A stretch of 64,000 nucleotides of DNA from Tamarix chinensis (Eukaryota; Streptophyta; Magnoliopsida; Caryophyllales; Tamaricaceae). The translations under genes were made by a program, and so were the position numbers. Each line of letters opens with the position of its first letter. Within the stretch, counting starts at the first letter, position 1. The notes under the pieces are model-generated. The model ran no database searches, was not told the DNA's origin, and worked only from the letters and a program-made list of their open reading frames with translations. Below are positions 11,631-23,344 of this stretch, one piece after another. The stretch is taken from positions 126,655,122 to 126,719,121 of the forward strand of contig CM060172.1 in NCBI GenBank assembly GCA_030549775.1, read 5' to 3'.

Positions 11631-12300
11631 GTATAACTATACCGAATCTCCCGGTTGAAAAAATGTTGACTCCTATGCTTGTTTGCTCTTGTCTTATATA
11701 CTTCGTTCGCTTTCTCAATATTGTACTTGATTTGTTGATTAAGTTTTTGAAAGAAATCCACTCTCTCTTGTGCATCATAATTCTTCGTTTCACCTTTCTT
11801 CAATGGCACCATGTCAATCGGCATATATGGATTAATACCATATACTATCTCGAATCCCAAAAGCTTTACATCCATCATGGCAAGTACCATGGTCCTCCTA
11901 GATAATGCATCCGCCACAACATTATATTTACCTTCCACATGTCTTGTAGAGAACACAAATGTTTGCAATAAGCTTATCCACTTATCACCCCTTGGACTCG
12001 CCTTATTTTGACCATGTATATACTTCAAACTCTCATGATTCGAGTGAAGTACAAAAGGCTTGGGTATCAAGTAATGGCTCCATGTCTCTAAACAATGCAC
12101 AATAGCATAGAACTCTTTGTCATAGGTCGAATAGTTGAGTCTTGCACCATTCAACTTTTCACTAAAGAAAGCAATCTGCTTCCTTTCTTATGAGAGCACA
12201 CCCCCAATGCCTGTACCACTAGCATCACATGTTACTTCAAAAAAATTATCAAAATAAGGTAAATATAATATCGGTGTGTTTGAGAGCTTTGTCTTCAAGT
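11627..12300 (-). pseudogene. RNase H fused to distal integrase by deletion
   Basis: RNase H motifs are clear: TCDAS with the first catalytic Asp (codon 12224-12226), YDKEFYAIV with the Glu, and a VEGKYNVVADALSRR end. The conserved S-D-HESL motif reads SNHESL, so the third acidic residue is Asn (codon 12038-12040). Directly after the LLGFE that normally follows RNase H, the frame continues IVYGINPYMPIDMVPL. In intact elements that sequence follows a SPFE motif at the far end of the integrase core. About 300 residues, including the HHCC zinc finger and the DDE catalytic residues, are therefore missing in frame. The join falls at an FE dipeptide (11849-11854) present at both edges. A stop lies near 12186. 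Confidence 0.8.
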
Positions 12301-12309
12301 TTTCAAAAG

Positions 12310-13330
12310 CCTTTGTCGCTTGATTAGTCCAATGGAAATCTCCTTTCTTCATCAGTTGTGTGATAGTTGCTGTAATGGTGGAGAAGTCTTTGATGAACTA
12401 CCTATAGAATGAGGCCAATCCATGGAAACTTCAAACTTCGTGGATATTAATAGGAATATGCCATGTTTGGATAGCTTCCACCTTTGACGGATCAACTCTA
12501 ATACCATCTCCACTCACAATATAAGCAAGGAAAACCACCATCTCCATCATAAAATCACATTTCTCCAACTTACCATAGAGCTTCACCTCTCTATGCTTGT
12601 CAAATATCCTCCTTAAGTATTGTATGTGCTCAAACTCACGCTATATACCAATATATCATCGAGATAAACAACAACAAAGACTCTAAGGAAGGGTCTAAGT
12701 ACCTCGGTCATCAATCTCATGAAGTAACTTGGTGCATTACATAACCCAAATGGCATCACCAACCACTCATATAACCCATACTTAGTCTTGAAGGTTGTCT
12801 TCCACTCGTCCCCTTCCCTTATTCTCATTTGATGATAGCCGCTCCTAAGATCAATTTTCGAGAACACCTATGCACCATATAACTCATCTAACATGTCATC
12901 CAATCTTAGCATCAGTAATTTGTACTTGATTGTGATGTTGTCGACAATTATCGAATCAATACACATCCTCCACGTACTATCCTTCTTAGGCACCAACAAA
13001 GCTGGAACCCCACATGGACTCATACTCTCTCGAATATAGCCTTGATCCAACAACTCTTGCACTTGTTTCTATAGCTCCTTAGCCTCCTCCGAATTGCATC
13101 TATAAGCTGGCTTGTTTGGTAATGGGACTCCTGACATAAGATCAATAGTGTGCTCAATACCTCTCAAAGAAGGTAGCCCAATTGGCAACTCATCCGGAAA
13201 AATATCGGCATACTCCCTCAACACTTGTTGCAATTTTGGATCCATATTAGCATCCTCCCCTTTTTAGACTTCCTTTACCAGCAATGCATAGCATTTCTTC
13301 TCATCTTTGATAGCTTCAATCATCTCACAC
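12310..13330 (-). pseudogene. Gypsy reverse transcriptase, interrupted
   Basis: The reverse transcriptase copies genomic RNA into DNA in the virus-like particle. Visible motifs in order are [70 protein letters not shown] and YLDDILVYS with the two catalytic Asp residues intact (12655-12666). An in-frame TAG separates DELYGA from VFSKID at 12865-12870. A frameshift follows YLDDILVYS; the next frame resumes with [13 protein letters not shown] and a thumb/connection region around 12400-12600. The N-terminal segment starts near 13330 after the protease. The fold would be recognisable, but the gene cannot give a full product. Confidence 0.85.
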
Positions 13331-13479
13331 TAATTAAGGATCAACAACTCCATGCTACTCTTCTTTCTTCCCCTCCTACACTCGACATCTTCCTTCTTTT
13401 TTTCTTCCTTCTTTTGCTGCATGCTCTCGGTTCCTTCCCCCTTTTCATTCCTCAAAACCGAATCCTCCCCATCTAGATT

Positions 13480-14022
13480 AGGTTTTAGCCTCAACTTATT
13501 TTGGTCCTTACACACCATATACTCATTAAGGAATTCATCATGCATAACCTTCCTATCAAATTGCCATGGCCTTCCCAACAAAATGTGATAAGAATCCATA
13601 GGTAGAATATCACATAAAATATCATCAAAATAATTTAGAATCTTAAAAGAGATAAGAGTTTATTTGGTTACCCTTACACCTTTGTCTTTATTGATCCATT
13701 TAAGTGAATATGGTCTTGGATGACCCATGGTTTCCAAACCGAGCTTGCTCATCATCTTCTCACTAGAAACATTAGTGCATGAGCCACTATACATGATGAA
13801 TTCACACACTTTATCCCCAACTCTACACTTGGCCTTAAAAATTTTCTCCCTTTGAGTAAGTAGAGGTTGTTTTTGTACTTGGATCACCCTTTGCAACACA
13901 TAGCAATCCACTTGGCTCTCTTCTAAAGCATCCTTTGAGCTATCACTCTCTTCTTCAAGGTCTCCATCAAGATCTTCATTCTCATCACAAGCCTCCATAC
14001 TTGATATCTTCTTCAAAGTCAA
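13480..14022 (-). pseudogene. Gypsy aspartic protease with Asp-to-Tyr active site
   Basis: The retroviral-type aspartic protease cuts the Gag-Pol polyprotein. Here KAKCRVGDKVCEFI leads into Y-SGSCTNVSS, where the family has D-SGSCTNVAS, so the catalytic Asp codon (13789-13791) encodes Tyr. The second half, MDSYHILLGRPWQFDR, is present (13560-13600) and in the same frame, but a TAA at 13660-13662 separates the halves. A Lys/Glu-rich linker follows toward the reverse transcriptase. The protease would be inactive even without the stop. Confidence 0.82.
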
Positions 14023-14032
14023 TGTCCTTTGG

Positions 14033-15005
14033 TTTGGAAAATCCCGAACAAAGTGACCATAACCTCTACACTTGAAGCATTATTTTTTTCACCTTATCAA
14101 CCAATCTATCCTTTCCCTTTTCTTCATGAGTGAACTTCCTAACATTGTCTTGATTTGTAGCTTGAGAAATTGGTGGCTTTGACACCCCCTTGAAAGTCAA
14201 ACCATATGGAGCATTGGTTGACTTGTTCGGTGGCTTGGTTCTCTTCAACTATTTCTCAAACTTGATTGCTAACTTGGCTAGGTCTTCAAACACTTCATAG
14301 GGATACACCTCCACCTTCTTTGAAGATTCATATTTATCCCTCTAATGAATCGTGCACATCTTTGTTCTTCTATTTGTTGGACATCCCAAATAATAGCTAA
14401 TCTTTCAAAGTCTTGAATGTATTCCTCAACTCCGAGCAACCCTTGCCTCAAAGTAGTCATATTAATGAAATTATCTTGCTCATATTCTTGAGGCACAAAT
14501 TTCTTCTTCAAGTGTTTTTTTAATTTTTCCCATGACCTAATTCTCGATTTTCTTTCTCTATCCCTTCTCCTCTTCAAATTATCATACCATACTCTAGCAA
14601 ATTTCTTAAACTTTAATATTTCTATTCGGCACCTCTTCTCATCATCAATCTCTTTACTCAAAAATAGACTCCACAATTTGCAACCATTCGAGAAAAGATT
14701 CCGGATCGAGATTACCTTTAAAGTCGAGGAGATCAAATTGGATTTCTTTCTCCACATCATCATAGGTTCTTCTTGAGGTTTCATATGGTCTTCCATAATT
14801 TCCCACACTCTCTTCTCATTCCTCCATTTGATCTTGTGCCCTCCTCACGTGGTCTTCTTCTACTTTTTTCCCTTCAGTTTTGTGGCTGCACATGTGAGCC
14901 TTGAGCTTGTGAAGATTCTATTCTCCCCACATATAGCTTTACATCTTTGATTTCATCCACCAAGACCTTGAGAACATCTCTAAAGTCCTCCTCTTGGTTT
15001 GCCAT
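14033..15005 (-). pseudogene. Gypsy gag (capsid and zinc knuckle)
   Basis: The best start is the ATG at 15003-15005, giving MANQEEDFRDVLKVLVDE, which fits the usual position of gag after the leader. A stop follows after about 44 codons (near 14869). The capsid-like region 14278-14808 holds the Retrotrans_gag pattern: a KKFARVWYDNLKR stretch, KSRIRSWEKLKKHLKKKFVP, and LRQGLLGVEEYIQDFERL. The nucleocapsid zinc knuckle at 14035-14079 reads CFKCRGYGHFVRDF, where the final Cys of CX2CX4HX4C is Phe. A frameshift in an A-run near 14081-14088 separates the knuckle from the upstream linker (14066-14248). Confidence 0.82.
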
Positions 15006-15166
15006 CTCCTCCCTTCACCAACCGAGTGGTGCTTCTCCAAACACGCCTCCAAGTGCTTGGGTTTTGGTGTCTTCTTGATGAATTCTTGGGAGAATCTTGA
15101 AGATAAGACACATTCTTGAAGAATCTTGAAGTAAATATTGGATATTGATCACAATAGATTAAAATC

Positions 15167-15182
15167 TAAGCGATACCAAAAT
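15167..15182 (-). other. Primer binding site, initiator-Met-tRNA-like
   Basis: Next to the 5' LTR the minus strand reads ATTTTGGTATCGC, containing TGGTATC. This matches the start of the TGGTATCAGAGC complement to the 3' end of plant initiator tRNA-Met, the common primer of chromoviruses. The rest of the site is diverged. Confidence 0.6.
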
Positions 15183-16116
15183 TGATGTGGGTGTGAATAA
15201 GGAATTAGAATTATGGTGATATTAGGGCTCGAATTGTATTTATATATTAGGATTAAGGAATTAAAGATTCGAATATAATGGAATAAGAATAAGGATGATT
15301 CAAATATGGTAGAATAATAAAGATGATGGCTCGATGATGGTGATGATGATTCGAATTTGATAAGATGATGATTATGATTTGACAATGATGAGATGATGAG
15401 ATACTTAGGGTTTGAAGATGGAAGGTTTCATGGGTTAGGGTTAGGGTTAGGGTTTAGTTTTGAAAATTAGGGTTAGGGTTTCTAATGGTAAATTAAGTTT
15501 TTGATGATGGATATGGCTAGAAGGGCGTGGGTTATAGAGTTTAGAAAAGATAGTACTTAATTTCTAATTCACACAGATAAAGATATTAAGGGTTTCAAGA
15601 TTAATCGTTCATACAGATTTAATTAAACTTGAGAGGAACTCACACAGAATTCAATACTTGCAATTTGCATTCAACTTCAATTCAATCTATAATATCTTCT
15701 TCAATCGTAATTCTATAGCTTATATAGCTAATCTACCAGTTACAAAATACTAGCTAAAAGATATAATTTTTCAAGAGATACCTAGCTAAAAGATACTAGA
15801 ATATAGAATATTCTTCAAAAAAGTAGATTTATGCTACTTTATTCTCTAGCTAATCTCTAACCCTACTACTTAATTAACTAATTAACTAAACCAACTAATA
15901 TGCACATCCAAACTGCATTCTATTCCTCCCATGCACATAGCCATGCACTCCATGCACATGCATGTATACGCCTAGTAGCTTGTATGGTACGTTTCATCTA
16001 TAACTAGCAACATAGCCATTCGTTTGTCTTCAATTTTGTGGGAGATCCTTTCTAAATGAAGAAAAATTGGTTCCATAATGATGAATGCCAATTCTTGAGT
16101 GTTTGCTCCTACATCA
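15183..16116 (-). repeat. 5' LTR of the gypsy element, 934 bp
   Basis: On the minus strand the LTR runs from TGATGTAGGAGCAAACACTC to CACCCACATCA. A TATATAAG box (15719-15726, minus) is a plausible promoter for the element. A run of GGGTTAGGGTTAGGG lies at about 15432-15450 and also occurs, shorter, in the other LTR, so it belongs to the LTR and is not a telomere relic. Confidence 0.88.
15719..15726 (-). promoter_or_regulatory. TATA box in the gypsy 5' LTR
   Basis: TATATAAG on the minus strand within GCTATATAAGC. The equivalent site in the other LTR (11026-11033) is conserved in spite of the general divergence of the two LTRs. Confidence 0.55.
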
Positions 16117-16121
16117 GTCAT

Positions 16122-17430
16122 GTGCATCCTTCACCCCTCACTTGTGCACGTTTCTCCCTCTTGATCCTTTGCACCTTCGATTTTTCCCTTGGTATAGTAT
16201 TTTCTCCCTTATAGCACACCCCATGCTCCATTCTAGCACCAACTTATCACCACCGTACATTCCACCATATTCCCACATAGCCTGAGCTTTTTTATTTGTT
16301 TTAGTTATCCCGATTTCCACCCTCTTTTACCTTAATTTTTCCTCGATTGTATTTTTAAGTTCTAATTGTATTTTATTTCTATTTTCATAGGTGGTTTTTT
16401 TTATCATCTCAGAGGAGATGGGTTAGGCTTACTTCATCAAAGTCTAGTGTCCTTTTTGTATAATTCATATTTTTGTATGTAATATCATGTTGGTAATGGT
16501 TATATAGATGATTTTCTTATGATAATTCCATTTTATGATATTTTGTGACATAATACAAAAAGATAGAAAATTGTGAAAGTATGCATGGGTGTATATTTCT
16601 GGTTGGCATGAACCTATATACATGGTATCTATACATCATTGGACTTATGTATTTCATGCTTATATATATTGGAGGCTGAAATTCATTAAAATTGGGACTC
16701 GTAAGGTCTTCGGGAAAATGGGAGTACCTCGACTATTGTAAGGGCATTATGGTTATTTGATGATAATATGAAAAATAATCATGACATGATAAGTTTTAGG
16801 GTGTTATAAATTATTTCATAAGTAATGTGACCAAATGATGGTTGAGTAAGACTCAAATTACTTAATATGAGATTTAGAGGCTTTCGGTAAGAGAGTGTTA
16901 TTTTTGTCTATAAGAGTCGAATATGGATTTTTGGTAATTTTAAAAGATGAATAGACTTTAAATATGCCAAGTATGATACTCGTAATATTCAAGATAATGA
17001 TGAGTATCATAAGTATAATAATATAAGAAGTTATGATCACCTTATGAAATTTGGGTTTCTCATAGGATTTATGAACATTTTCCTTGGGGAATGCTCCAAT
17101 AACTATATAGTTGTACTTTATGTGTTTTCAATTATGTATTATGAATTTATACATGAGTCATGTATGATAAACTTCAAATAATCTACTATGAATAAGACAT
17201 TAATTACTTAAAATGAAAGATCACGTGAGTCAGACCGAGGTATTGTGTGCCTGTTCTATCGGACAATAATAGTAGTTCAGAAGCATTCTACTTTGAGAGA
17301 TGCATATAATGGGTCTCATAAAATCAATGTGAATGAGAATATGATCATGAGATAAGTATTAATAAACAAGATATTAATCACTTAAGTTGGAAGATTACGT
17401 GAGTTACGATTGAGGTGTTGTGTCTGTTCT
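16122..17430 (+). other. Element E, middle own segment
   Basis: This is the continuation of E after the gypsy insertion: the end of its CT-rich tract (to about 16330), then AT-rich non-coding sequence. Phrases such as TTGGGACTCGTAAGG (about 16693) and GTTGGCATGAAC (16601) recur in element I at about 54384 and 54263. From 17190 the repeat module begins. Confidence 0.6.
17186..17415 (+). repeat. CACGTGAGTCA module of E, left half
   Basis: Two copies of GACATTAAT / GATATTAATCACTTAAG words are each followed by GATCACGTGAGTCAG or GATTACGTGAGTTA (about 17220 and 17390), then GAGGTRTTGTG and an AATAATAGTAG unit. The second copy is split by C at the word CTGTT-CCACCAG and resumes at 26505. Confidence 0.65.
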
Positions 17431-18185
17431 TGTAACACCCCAAAGTTTGGAACTAACAAATTTTGTTTCAATAACTAATTGCAGAAGCTAAAATAGTAAA
17501 AATGTAGGGTGTTATCGTCATACTTGTGTACAAGTTCGGTTTTCTCTACCATTCTCATACCAAGTGTTAATGATAAAAATGACTCCATTTAATTTAATCA
17601 CATAGTTATAAAAATTAGGGTAGAGAGAATCAAAGCAGCCTAATATCATTTCGAATCAAAACCAACTATCAATGGTTACAAAATTTAGTGGAAGGAAAAT
17701 ACATAGAGACATAAGAGTACACGAATATCTAGATTAAAAGATACAAAAAAAAATACTAGATAGCTATAACTTTCAATCCAAGTATTAGCCTTTAATTGAT
17801 TTCATAAGCTAACCTACAAAGACTACTACACATTGAATAAGTAGGGCCCCATGAAAATGAACCCTTTAGTATAACGATATTGACAAACCCATTATACATA
17901 ATTAATATAAAAACCCTGTATGGAACATATAAAAGGCATCATGGTAAGACATGGCATAACATATTAGAATATTCATGCAGTGATCAAAATCCGATAATAG
18001 TATCAAATAAACACTAATCATTAAAGCCACATACTCCTCATATTTTTTTCATTTAGAATGTAATGAAACTTGCTAACTAAGCATAAAAGAGATGCTCTTT
18101 GAAATAAAGATTGGGGTATAATCTCAACATAATAACCATATCTTTTGAAAGACATCTCATTCTCAACATCCATAATATCCATAAC

Positions 18186-18466
18186 ATCACAAGTAGGGCT
18201 CAAAGGCACAATATTGAACACAGGTAGGCACAAATGCTATTACCGAATCACAAGTAGGCACAAAGGCTACTAACAAACCACAAGTAGGCACAAATGCTTC
18301 TACCGAACTACAAACAGGCATAAAGGCTACTAGTGAACTACATGTAGCCAAAAAAGCTAATACCAAACCACACGTATGCATAAAGGCTACTACTGAACCA
18401 TAGATAAGCACAAAGTCTAATATCAAACCACAGGTAAGTACGAAGACTACTACCAAACAATCCAAT
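18186..18466. repeat. 30-bp minisatellite, about 9 copies
   Basis: The unit is AAGTAGGCACAAAGGCTACT followed by about ten bases such as ACCGAACCAC. The GTAGG word recurs at 18193, 18224, 18254 and 18284, and its variants continue to about 18440, so the period is 30 bp. Because 30 is a multiple of three, the minus strand stays open for 92 codons and gives a ten-residue hydrophobic repeat of the VAFVPTCGL type. I regard this frame as a by-product of the repeat. Confidence 0.8.
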
Positions 18467-20398
18467 AATCATGTTGATCCAATAATAAGCATTTCCATTT
18501 TTATTTACTCAAGGGGAGATAATATCAAACCCAAAGGTAATAAGGTATTTATACCATATTAGTGCACTAAGGCAACACAATATCCTATCGACTATCAACC
18601 TAATGACATTAAGTTACCTTGGTCATACTAATACATAAAAGTAACACAATATCCTACCAACAAGGATAACTAATCCATAAGTATGCATACTCCCTATAAG
18701 TTTGTAGAGGTAAATAAAGTAAGATATAGGGTATAGCCAGGACAATAAGGCACACCAACAAAAATTGATAATCAATCGTGAGATAAACCACATCTTTATG
18801 ATAGTAACCCCTAAAGAGCATCAATTTCTGATCTTGAGGTCTTTCACTTTAAATATTAATATTTTATAAAGATGACCACGAGACCACATAGTCCACAAAT
18901 AGATCTAATTTCCATACTTAATCATTTTTGCTTATTTCTAATTACACAAGACAATCATAATCAAATGCAACTCCAAGGTCAACATTAGAAGTCTACTAAG
19001 ACCATTCTAGGCTCAATTATTCATATTTAGGCCAAAATGATCAAAATATTCCTAAGTCCAAAATTGCCACATTGTCATCCATTTTAACCACTAATTTCAT
19101 TTTATTTATTAACTTGTCATGAAAATGCTAAAATACAATAAGTAAATTATGTAACATGCAAATAAATTACTAGACATATTAAATGACCATTTTGCGCTTA
19201 TACATGATGTTGCACATAAAAATCTAACAAATATTTCTAGAACATCAAATCATATATTCCCATGCTCAATAATAAATAACACCTATTTGGCATGCTTAAT
19301 GGCATAAATATTATAATATGCTTAAAATGACCAAAATACCGCTAGGGCATATAATCATGCTAAAATATGCATTTATAAAACATCAAATTACAAACCTCCA
19401 TACTTAACAAAAATTAAGATATATTAGGCATTATTATTGGAATAAATATTACGATACACTTAAATTACTAGATCATCCCTAGGGCATACAATAATATTAA
19501 TTATGATAAAAATACTCCTAGGTATGCTCAACCAATCATATTAGACATGCATAACTGTAATACCCCGTATTTTTAAAATCGAAATTATTAAGTTTAATGA
19601 TTTGATTGACGTAATTTGATGTAAATATTTAATTATCTTAATTTTGATTCGTTTTATGGATTTATCGACGATTTCGAATTCATATTTGAATTTAATTAAT
19701 CGTTGTCGTTGCGAACCATTCTAGATAAATTCGTTAACGACAATGATTTTATTATATTCTTATGAGTTCGAGTCTCGGTTAAAAATATATATTCCAGTTC
19801 TTTCTCGTATTTTATTTTTAATATTTTAGATTTATTTTCGATTATAACTTTGTCATATGATTACGACGTTATTTTGAAGTTATATTTTGTTGACGAAATG
19901 TATCATTTAAATTATGGAATTTCTGTTTAAATAGTTAAATTTATTTTAATAATTTTATCTGTAGGAAAATATTTCCGACTTTAAATTTATTTGTTTCAGT
20001 AATCTTTGATATTTTCGGAAAGTTTTAAATTAAAAAGGTTTTTCGGAAATTATTTATGAATTTCTTTCCGGAATCAATTTTCTCCCGTTTTACGATTTTT
20101 GGGTTGCGGAAAACCGATTTTGGAAATTATCTAAATTTGTCTCGGTTTATTCAAATTTAACTTAAATATTTTATTATATGTTTTTAAATAATTTTCCGAG
20201 GTCTTATAATATATTTCCATAAATAATATAAATTTTTATGTTCGTTGGTAAATTCGTCCGAAGATGTTCCGAAATTCTTTATATAGTTTTTTATTAATTT
20301 TAAACTTTCGGATCCGTTCGAAATAAATGTTCGTTAAATAAATTTTAGATAAAATCTTTCAATAATATTTTGATATTTTTTATATTGTATTTTATGTG

Positions 20399-20800
20399 TA
20401 TTTAAAAAAAAAAAAAGGGGAAGCCCGCGCCCCGGCCGACCCCCCCTCTCCCTTTTCCTTTTTCTCTTCTCTTCTTTCTCTTCTCTTCCCTCTGCTGCCC
20501 CGACTCCCTGTTCGCAGCCCTCTACTCCCAAACCCTAGCCAGCCGCCACCTCTCCCCAGCTCCTCCTCCCTGCTCCTCCTTCGTCGACCCCTGGCCTCCA
20601 ACCTGCTGCCACACACCACCACGAGCGACTGCCACCGGCGAAGCAGCGCAGCAGCCCACTGAAGCGCGCAGGAGCAGCAGCGGCAGCAGCGACGAGCCAC
20701 GCAACTCGCGCCACTGCCCGGTCATCGGCGAGCCTCGCTGACCACCGGCGAGCAACCCTCGGCCTCCGACGAAGCTCCTCCGGCCTTTCCTTGTCCCGAT
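20399..20800 (+). other. GC-rich pyrimidine leader of D
   Basis: After a TATTTAAA and an A-run (20399-20416), about 380 bp are far richer in GC than the surroundings, with many CpG and CCG words and an AAACCCTAG motif. This looks like a promoter and 5' leader rather than a gene, since the open frames on both strands are low-complexity and contain no recognisable domain. Confidence 0.5.
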
Positions 20801-20959
20801 TCGTTGATTTTCGTTTGGTATAATTTTCTGAAAAACCCTAATACGGATTTGATTAATTGAATGTGATTTAGCTTATGAAAAGCTAAATTGATTGTTGTAT
20901 TATGTATATATGTGCTGTAAGATTTATTTGGATATATTAATTGTATGGTTTGTGTTGAA

Positions 20960-21920
20960 AATTTGGGAAATTGAATTTTAGGCCGGGTTATGCCCAATTT
21001 TTTTTCGGATCCGTCCGATTTGGCGATTTTAGATAAATTGATTATACAATACGTTTTAAAATGTATCTAATTTTATGTCGGAACCGTCAATTTGAGAAAT
21101 TTATGCGGAATCAATCGGAATTCGATTCCTAGGTCAAAATTCTTGTGTAACGAAATTGGGTCGCGTAATTGAGTCGTTTCGCTCAATTGATTTTACAGTA
21201 TCATTTGAAATGTATTTAATTTCAAATCGCAAGCGTTAATTTGGGAAAATTGTGCGTAATTAATCAGAATTGGATATTTAGGTCAAAACTCTTGCGGGTC
21301 CAAATTGGATTGTGTAATCGGGTCGTTTTATTCAATTGACTATATAATTTATATTAGAATATGTTTAATTATATTTCCGAACTGTCAATTTATATATTTT
21401 AGTAAGAATTGATCGGATTTGCGTTTCGGGCCCCAAAAACCCTAATTGTGCTAAACTGAGTATTTCTTTTATTGGTTTTGATCAATTGATTATTTGATGT
21501 GTTATAAAATGTGTTTAATTGCATTTCTAAACATTCAATTTGATTAAATTAATAGAATTCAACCGAATTGTATTTTCGGGCCTAAAACCCTAGATTTTAA
21601 GTGAGATTATAAAATTGGTTATTTGTATAGTTGTTTTTCTAAAATTAAATTATAGAAGTAGTTGAAATGATCATAATTGTATTATAATACCTTTAATTTT
21701 AATTAATTAATTTGAATTACCCAAGTTTGTGTTGTGGGCTTTGAAACCCTAATTTTGAAAATGGATAGTCTTAAATTGGTTACTAGGAAGATTGTTTTGT
21801 TGAAATTAATTATCTAGATTTATCTAAAATTAGTTTAATTGTGTTTTAAAACTATCAATTTGAGGTAGTCGAAGTGATTTGGTCGATTCGTAGTTTAGGC
21901 CTTGAAAACCCTAATGTTCG
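20960..21920 (+). repeat. Degenerate tandem array in D, about 150-160-bp units
   Basis: A unit containing an AATTGATTAT..AT stretch, GTGTTTAATT.CATTTC, a CGTCAATTTG word and a terminal GGYC..AAACCCTAAT recurs about six times. The AGGTCAAA / GGCCYYAAAACCCTA landmark is at about 21130, 21280, 21427, 21576, 21737 and 21895, giving spacings of 147-161 bp. The copies become less GC-rich toward the right. Confidence 0.7.
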
Positions 21921-23344
21921 GGGATAATTTTATAAAATTGATTTTTGCTATGCGTCTTTTATCTAACCAATTTCTATCTGTGGGTTTTAAATCACTTAAG
22001 TTATGTTTTAATCTAATCGGCTTGGACTTGGTTCTATGCAAATGGTTGGTTTACCTATTTAGTTGGAAAACCTAATGAATAAGTTATTTTCGATAAATTA
22101 ACTTATGATCGATTATTCTTTCTCGGTCTTTCCAAATTAATTTGAAATGTCCCAAGTGGTATTTGTATTAATCCGTTTTGATTTATATTTAATCTTAAAT
22201 CTTAATAGAGCTATGCTTTTAAGTCCTAGGTTTTGTATACGTTTTCCAAGAAAGATCATTCGTGTTTATTTAATTATAATATGTGAATTGTTTATGGATA
22301 AGATAGTTTCTAACCTAGTTCCGATTTCTATCGGCGATCTAGGAAAGCTTTATTGTGGATCCTCGAGCTAGTGATCTCTCTCTCCCTCTTATCTCGCTTA
22401 GCTAGCTTCGGATCCAAGTAAGTTTCTACTTACCTCCACTTATGGGTGTTTCGTAAGGATGTGGCTAATGTCCCTACGTGTTATGTGACTTGTATGCCTT
22501 GGATGCTTCGTACATATATATCATATCCTGTTGTGTATCACCTGATTGTCCTTAACGTGTTTTATGCGTAGCGCAGCTTGGAGTTAAGGTGTGTGGTATG
22601 TGTTTTTCTTATTATATGAATGTGATATCCATATGTGGTGATTATGGTGTTTTGTGGCATGATGCAACCCTCTAGGAAATGCATGCTAGGGTGATTATTA
22701 TTATGACATGGATATGAAAGGATAAAAAGAAATAAATGGGAAGTGAGTTGCTAAAGAGGGGTATGAGGTTGACCAAATGGAATAAGGGATGAGAGTTTTG
22801 CATGGAAAATTCTAGAGTTTGCATGGGAACTTCGAGAGTTGCATGGGTTGGATAAAACTTGCATGAGGATGATCGTTACGTGAGAAAAGTTGTATTAAAG
22901 TGCAAATTAGCTAAGGGGAGAGTTGCGGAGTGTTTGGAGACTTGGGATGAAAAATAATACGTAGGTTGGTGTAAGGGTGCATAAGGGACCCGATTAGGGT
23001 TTTGGGAGAAAGTAGTGATCGATTTGGGATTGAACTTAAATGAGATGAGGTGTTTGACGATAAATGAATTAATGGTAGTAAGGCAAGAGGAAATTGGGCC
23101 ACATAGGTCCAATTAGGGTTTCAAGGGAAACCCTAGAGAGGAATAGTGGGTAGAGTGTGGTTTCACAAGGTGTTGGGCTTCAACCCACACCCTTAAGAGT
23201 TGGCTTTCATTATGTGTAAGTGTAAAGGGTAATGGATATCGAGGTGTGATAAGGGGCACAAGAGTCCCGAGATATGGGACGGGCCCTCCTGGGAGGATAA
23301 GTGTGGATATAGTTAGCCATGCATGTCAAGGGTAAAATTCTTTC

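Larger units (their letters stand above)
10448..16116 (-). mobile_element. Ty3/gypsy LTR retrotransposon, deleted and decayed
   Basis: A full-length-looking retrotransposon inserted in E's CT-rich tract. It has two LTRs in direct orientation (15183-16116 is the 5' LTR and 10448-11415 the 3' LTR on the minus strand), both with TG...CA ends, a primer binding site, a polypurine tract, and gag, protease, reverse transcriptase and RNase H remnants in gypsy order. The integrase zinc finger and catalytic core are missing. The flanking 5-mers are GCCGT (10443-10447) and GTCAT (16117-16121), which differ only by C-to-T and G-to-A transitions and so fit a decayed TSD. The domain order and the protein tail after the integrase resemble plant chromoviruses, but no chromodomain is visible. 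Many stops and frameshifts make it non-autonomous. Confidence 0.9.

Noticed and set aside
15430..15475. TTAGGG repeats resembling telomeric DNA
   Set aside because: They are only a few units, present in both LTRs of the gypsy element, so they are part of the LTR and not an interstitial telomere.
18186..18466. Possible CRISPR array (30-bp periodic repeat)
   Set aside because: There are no unique spacers between the units; the whole period is repeated, and the context is a plant transposon.
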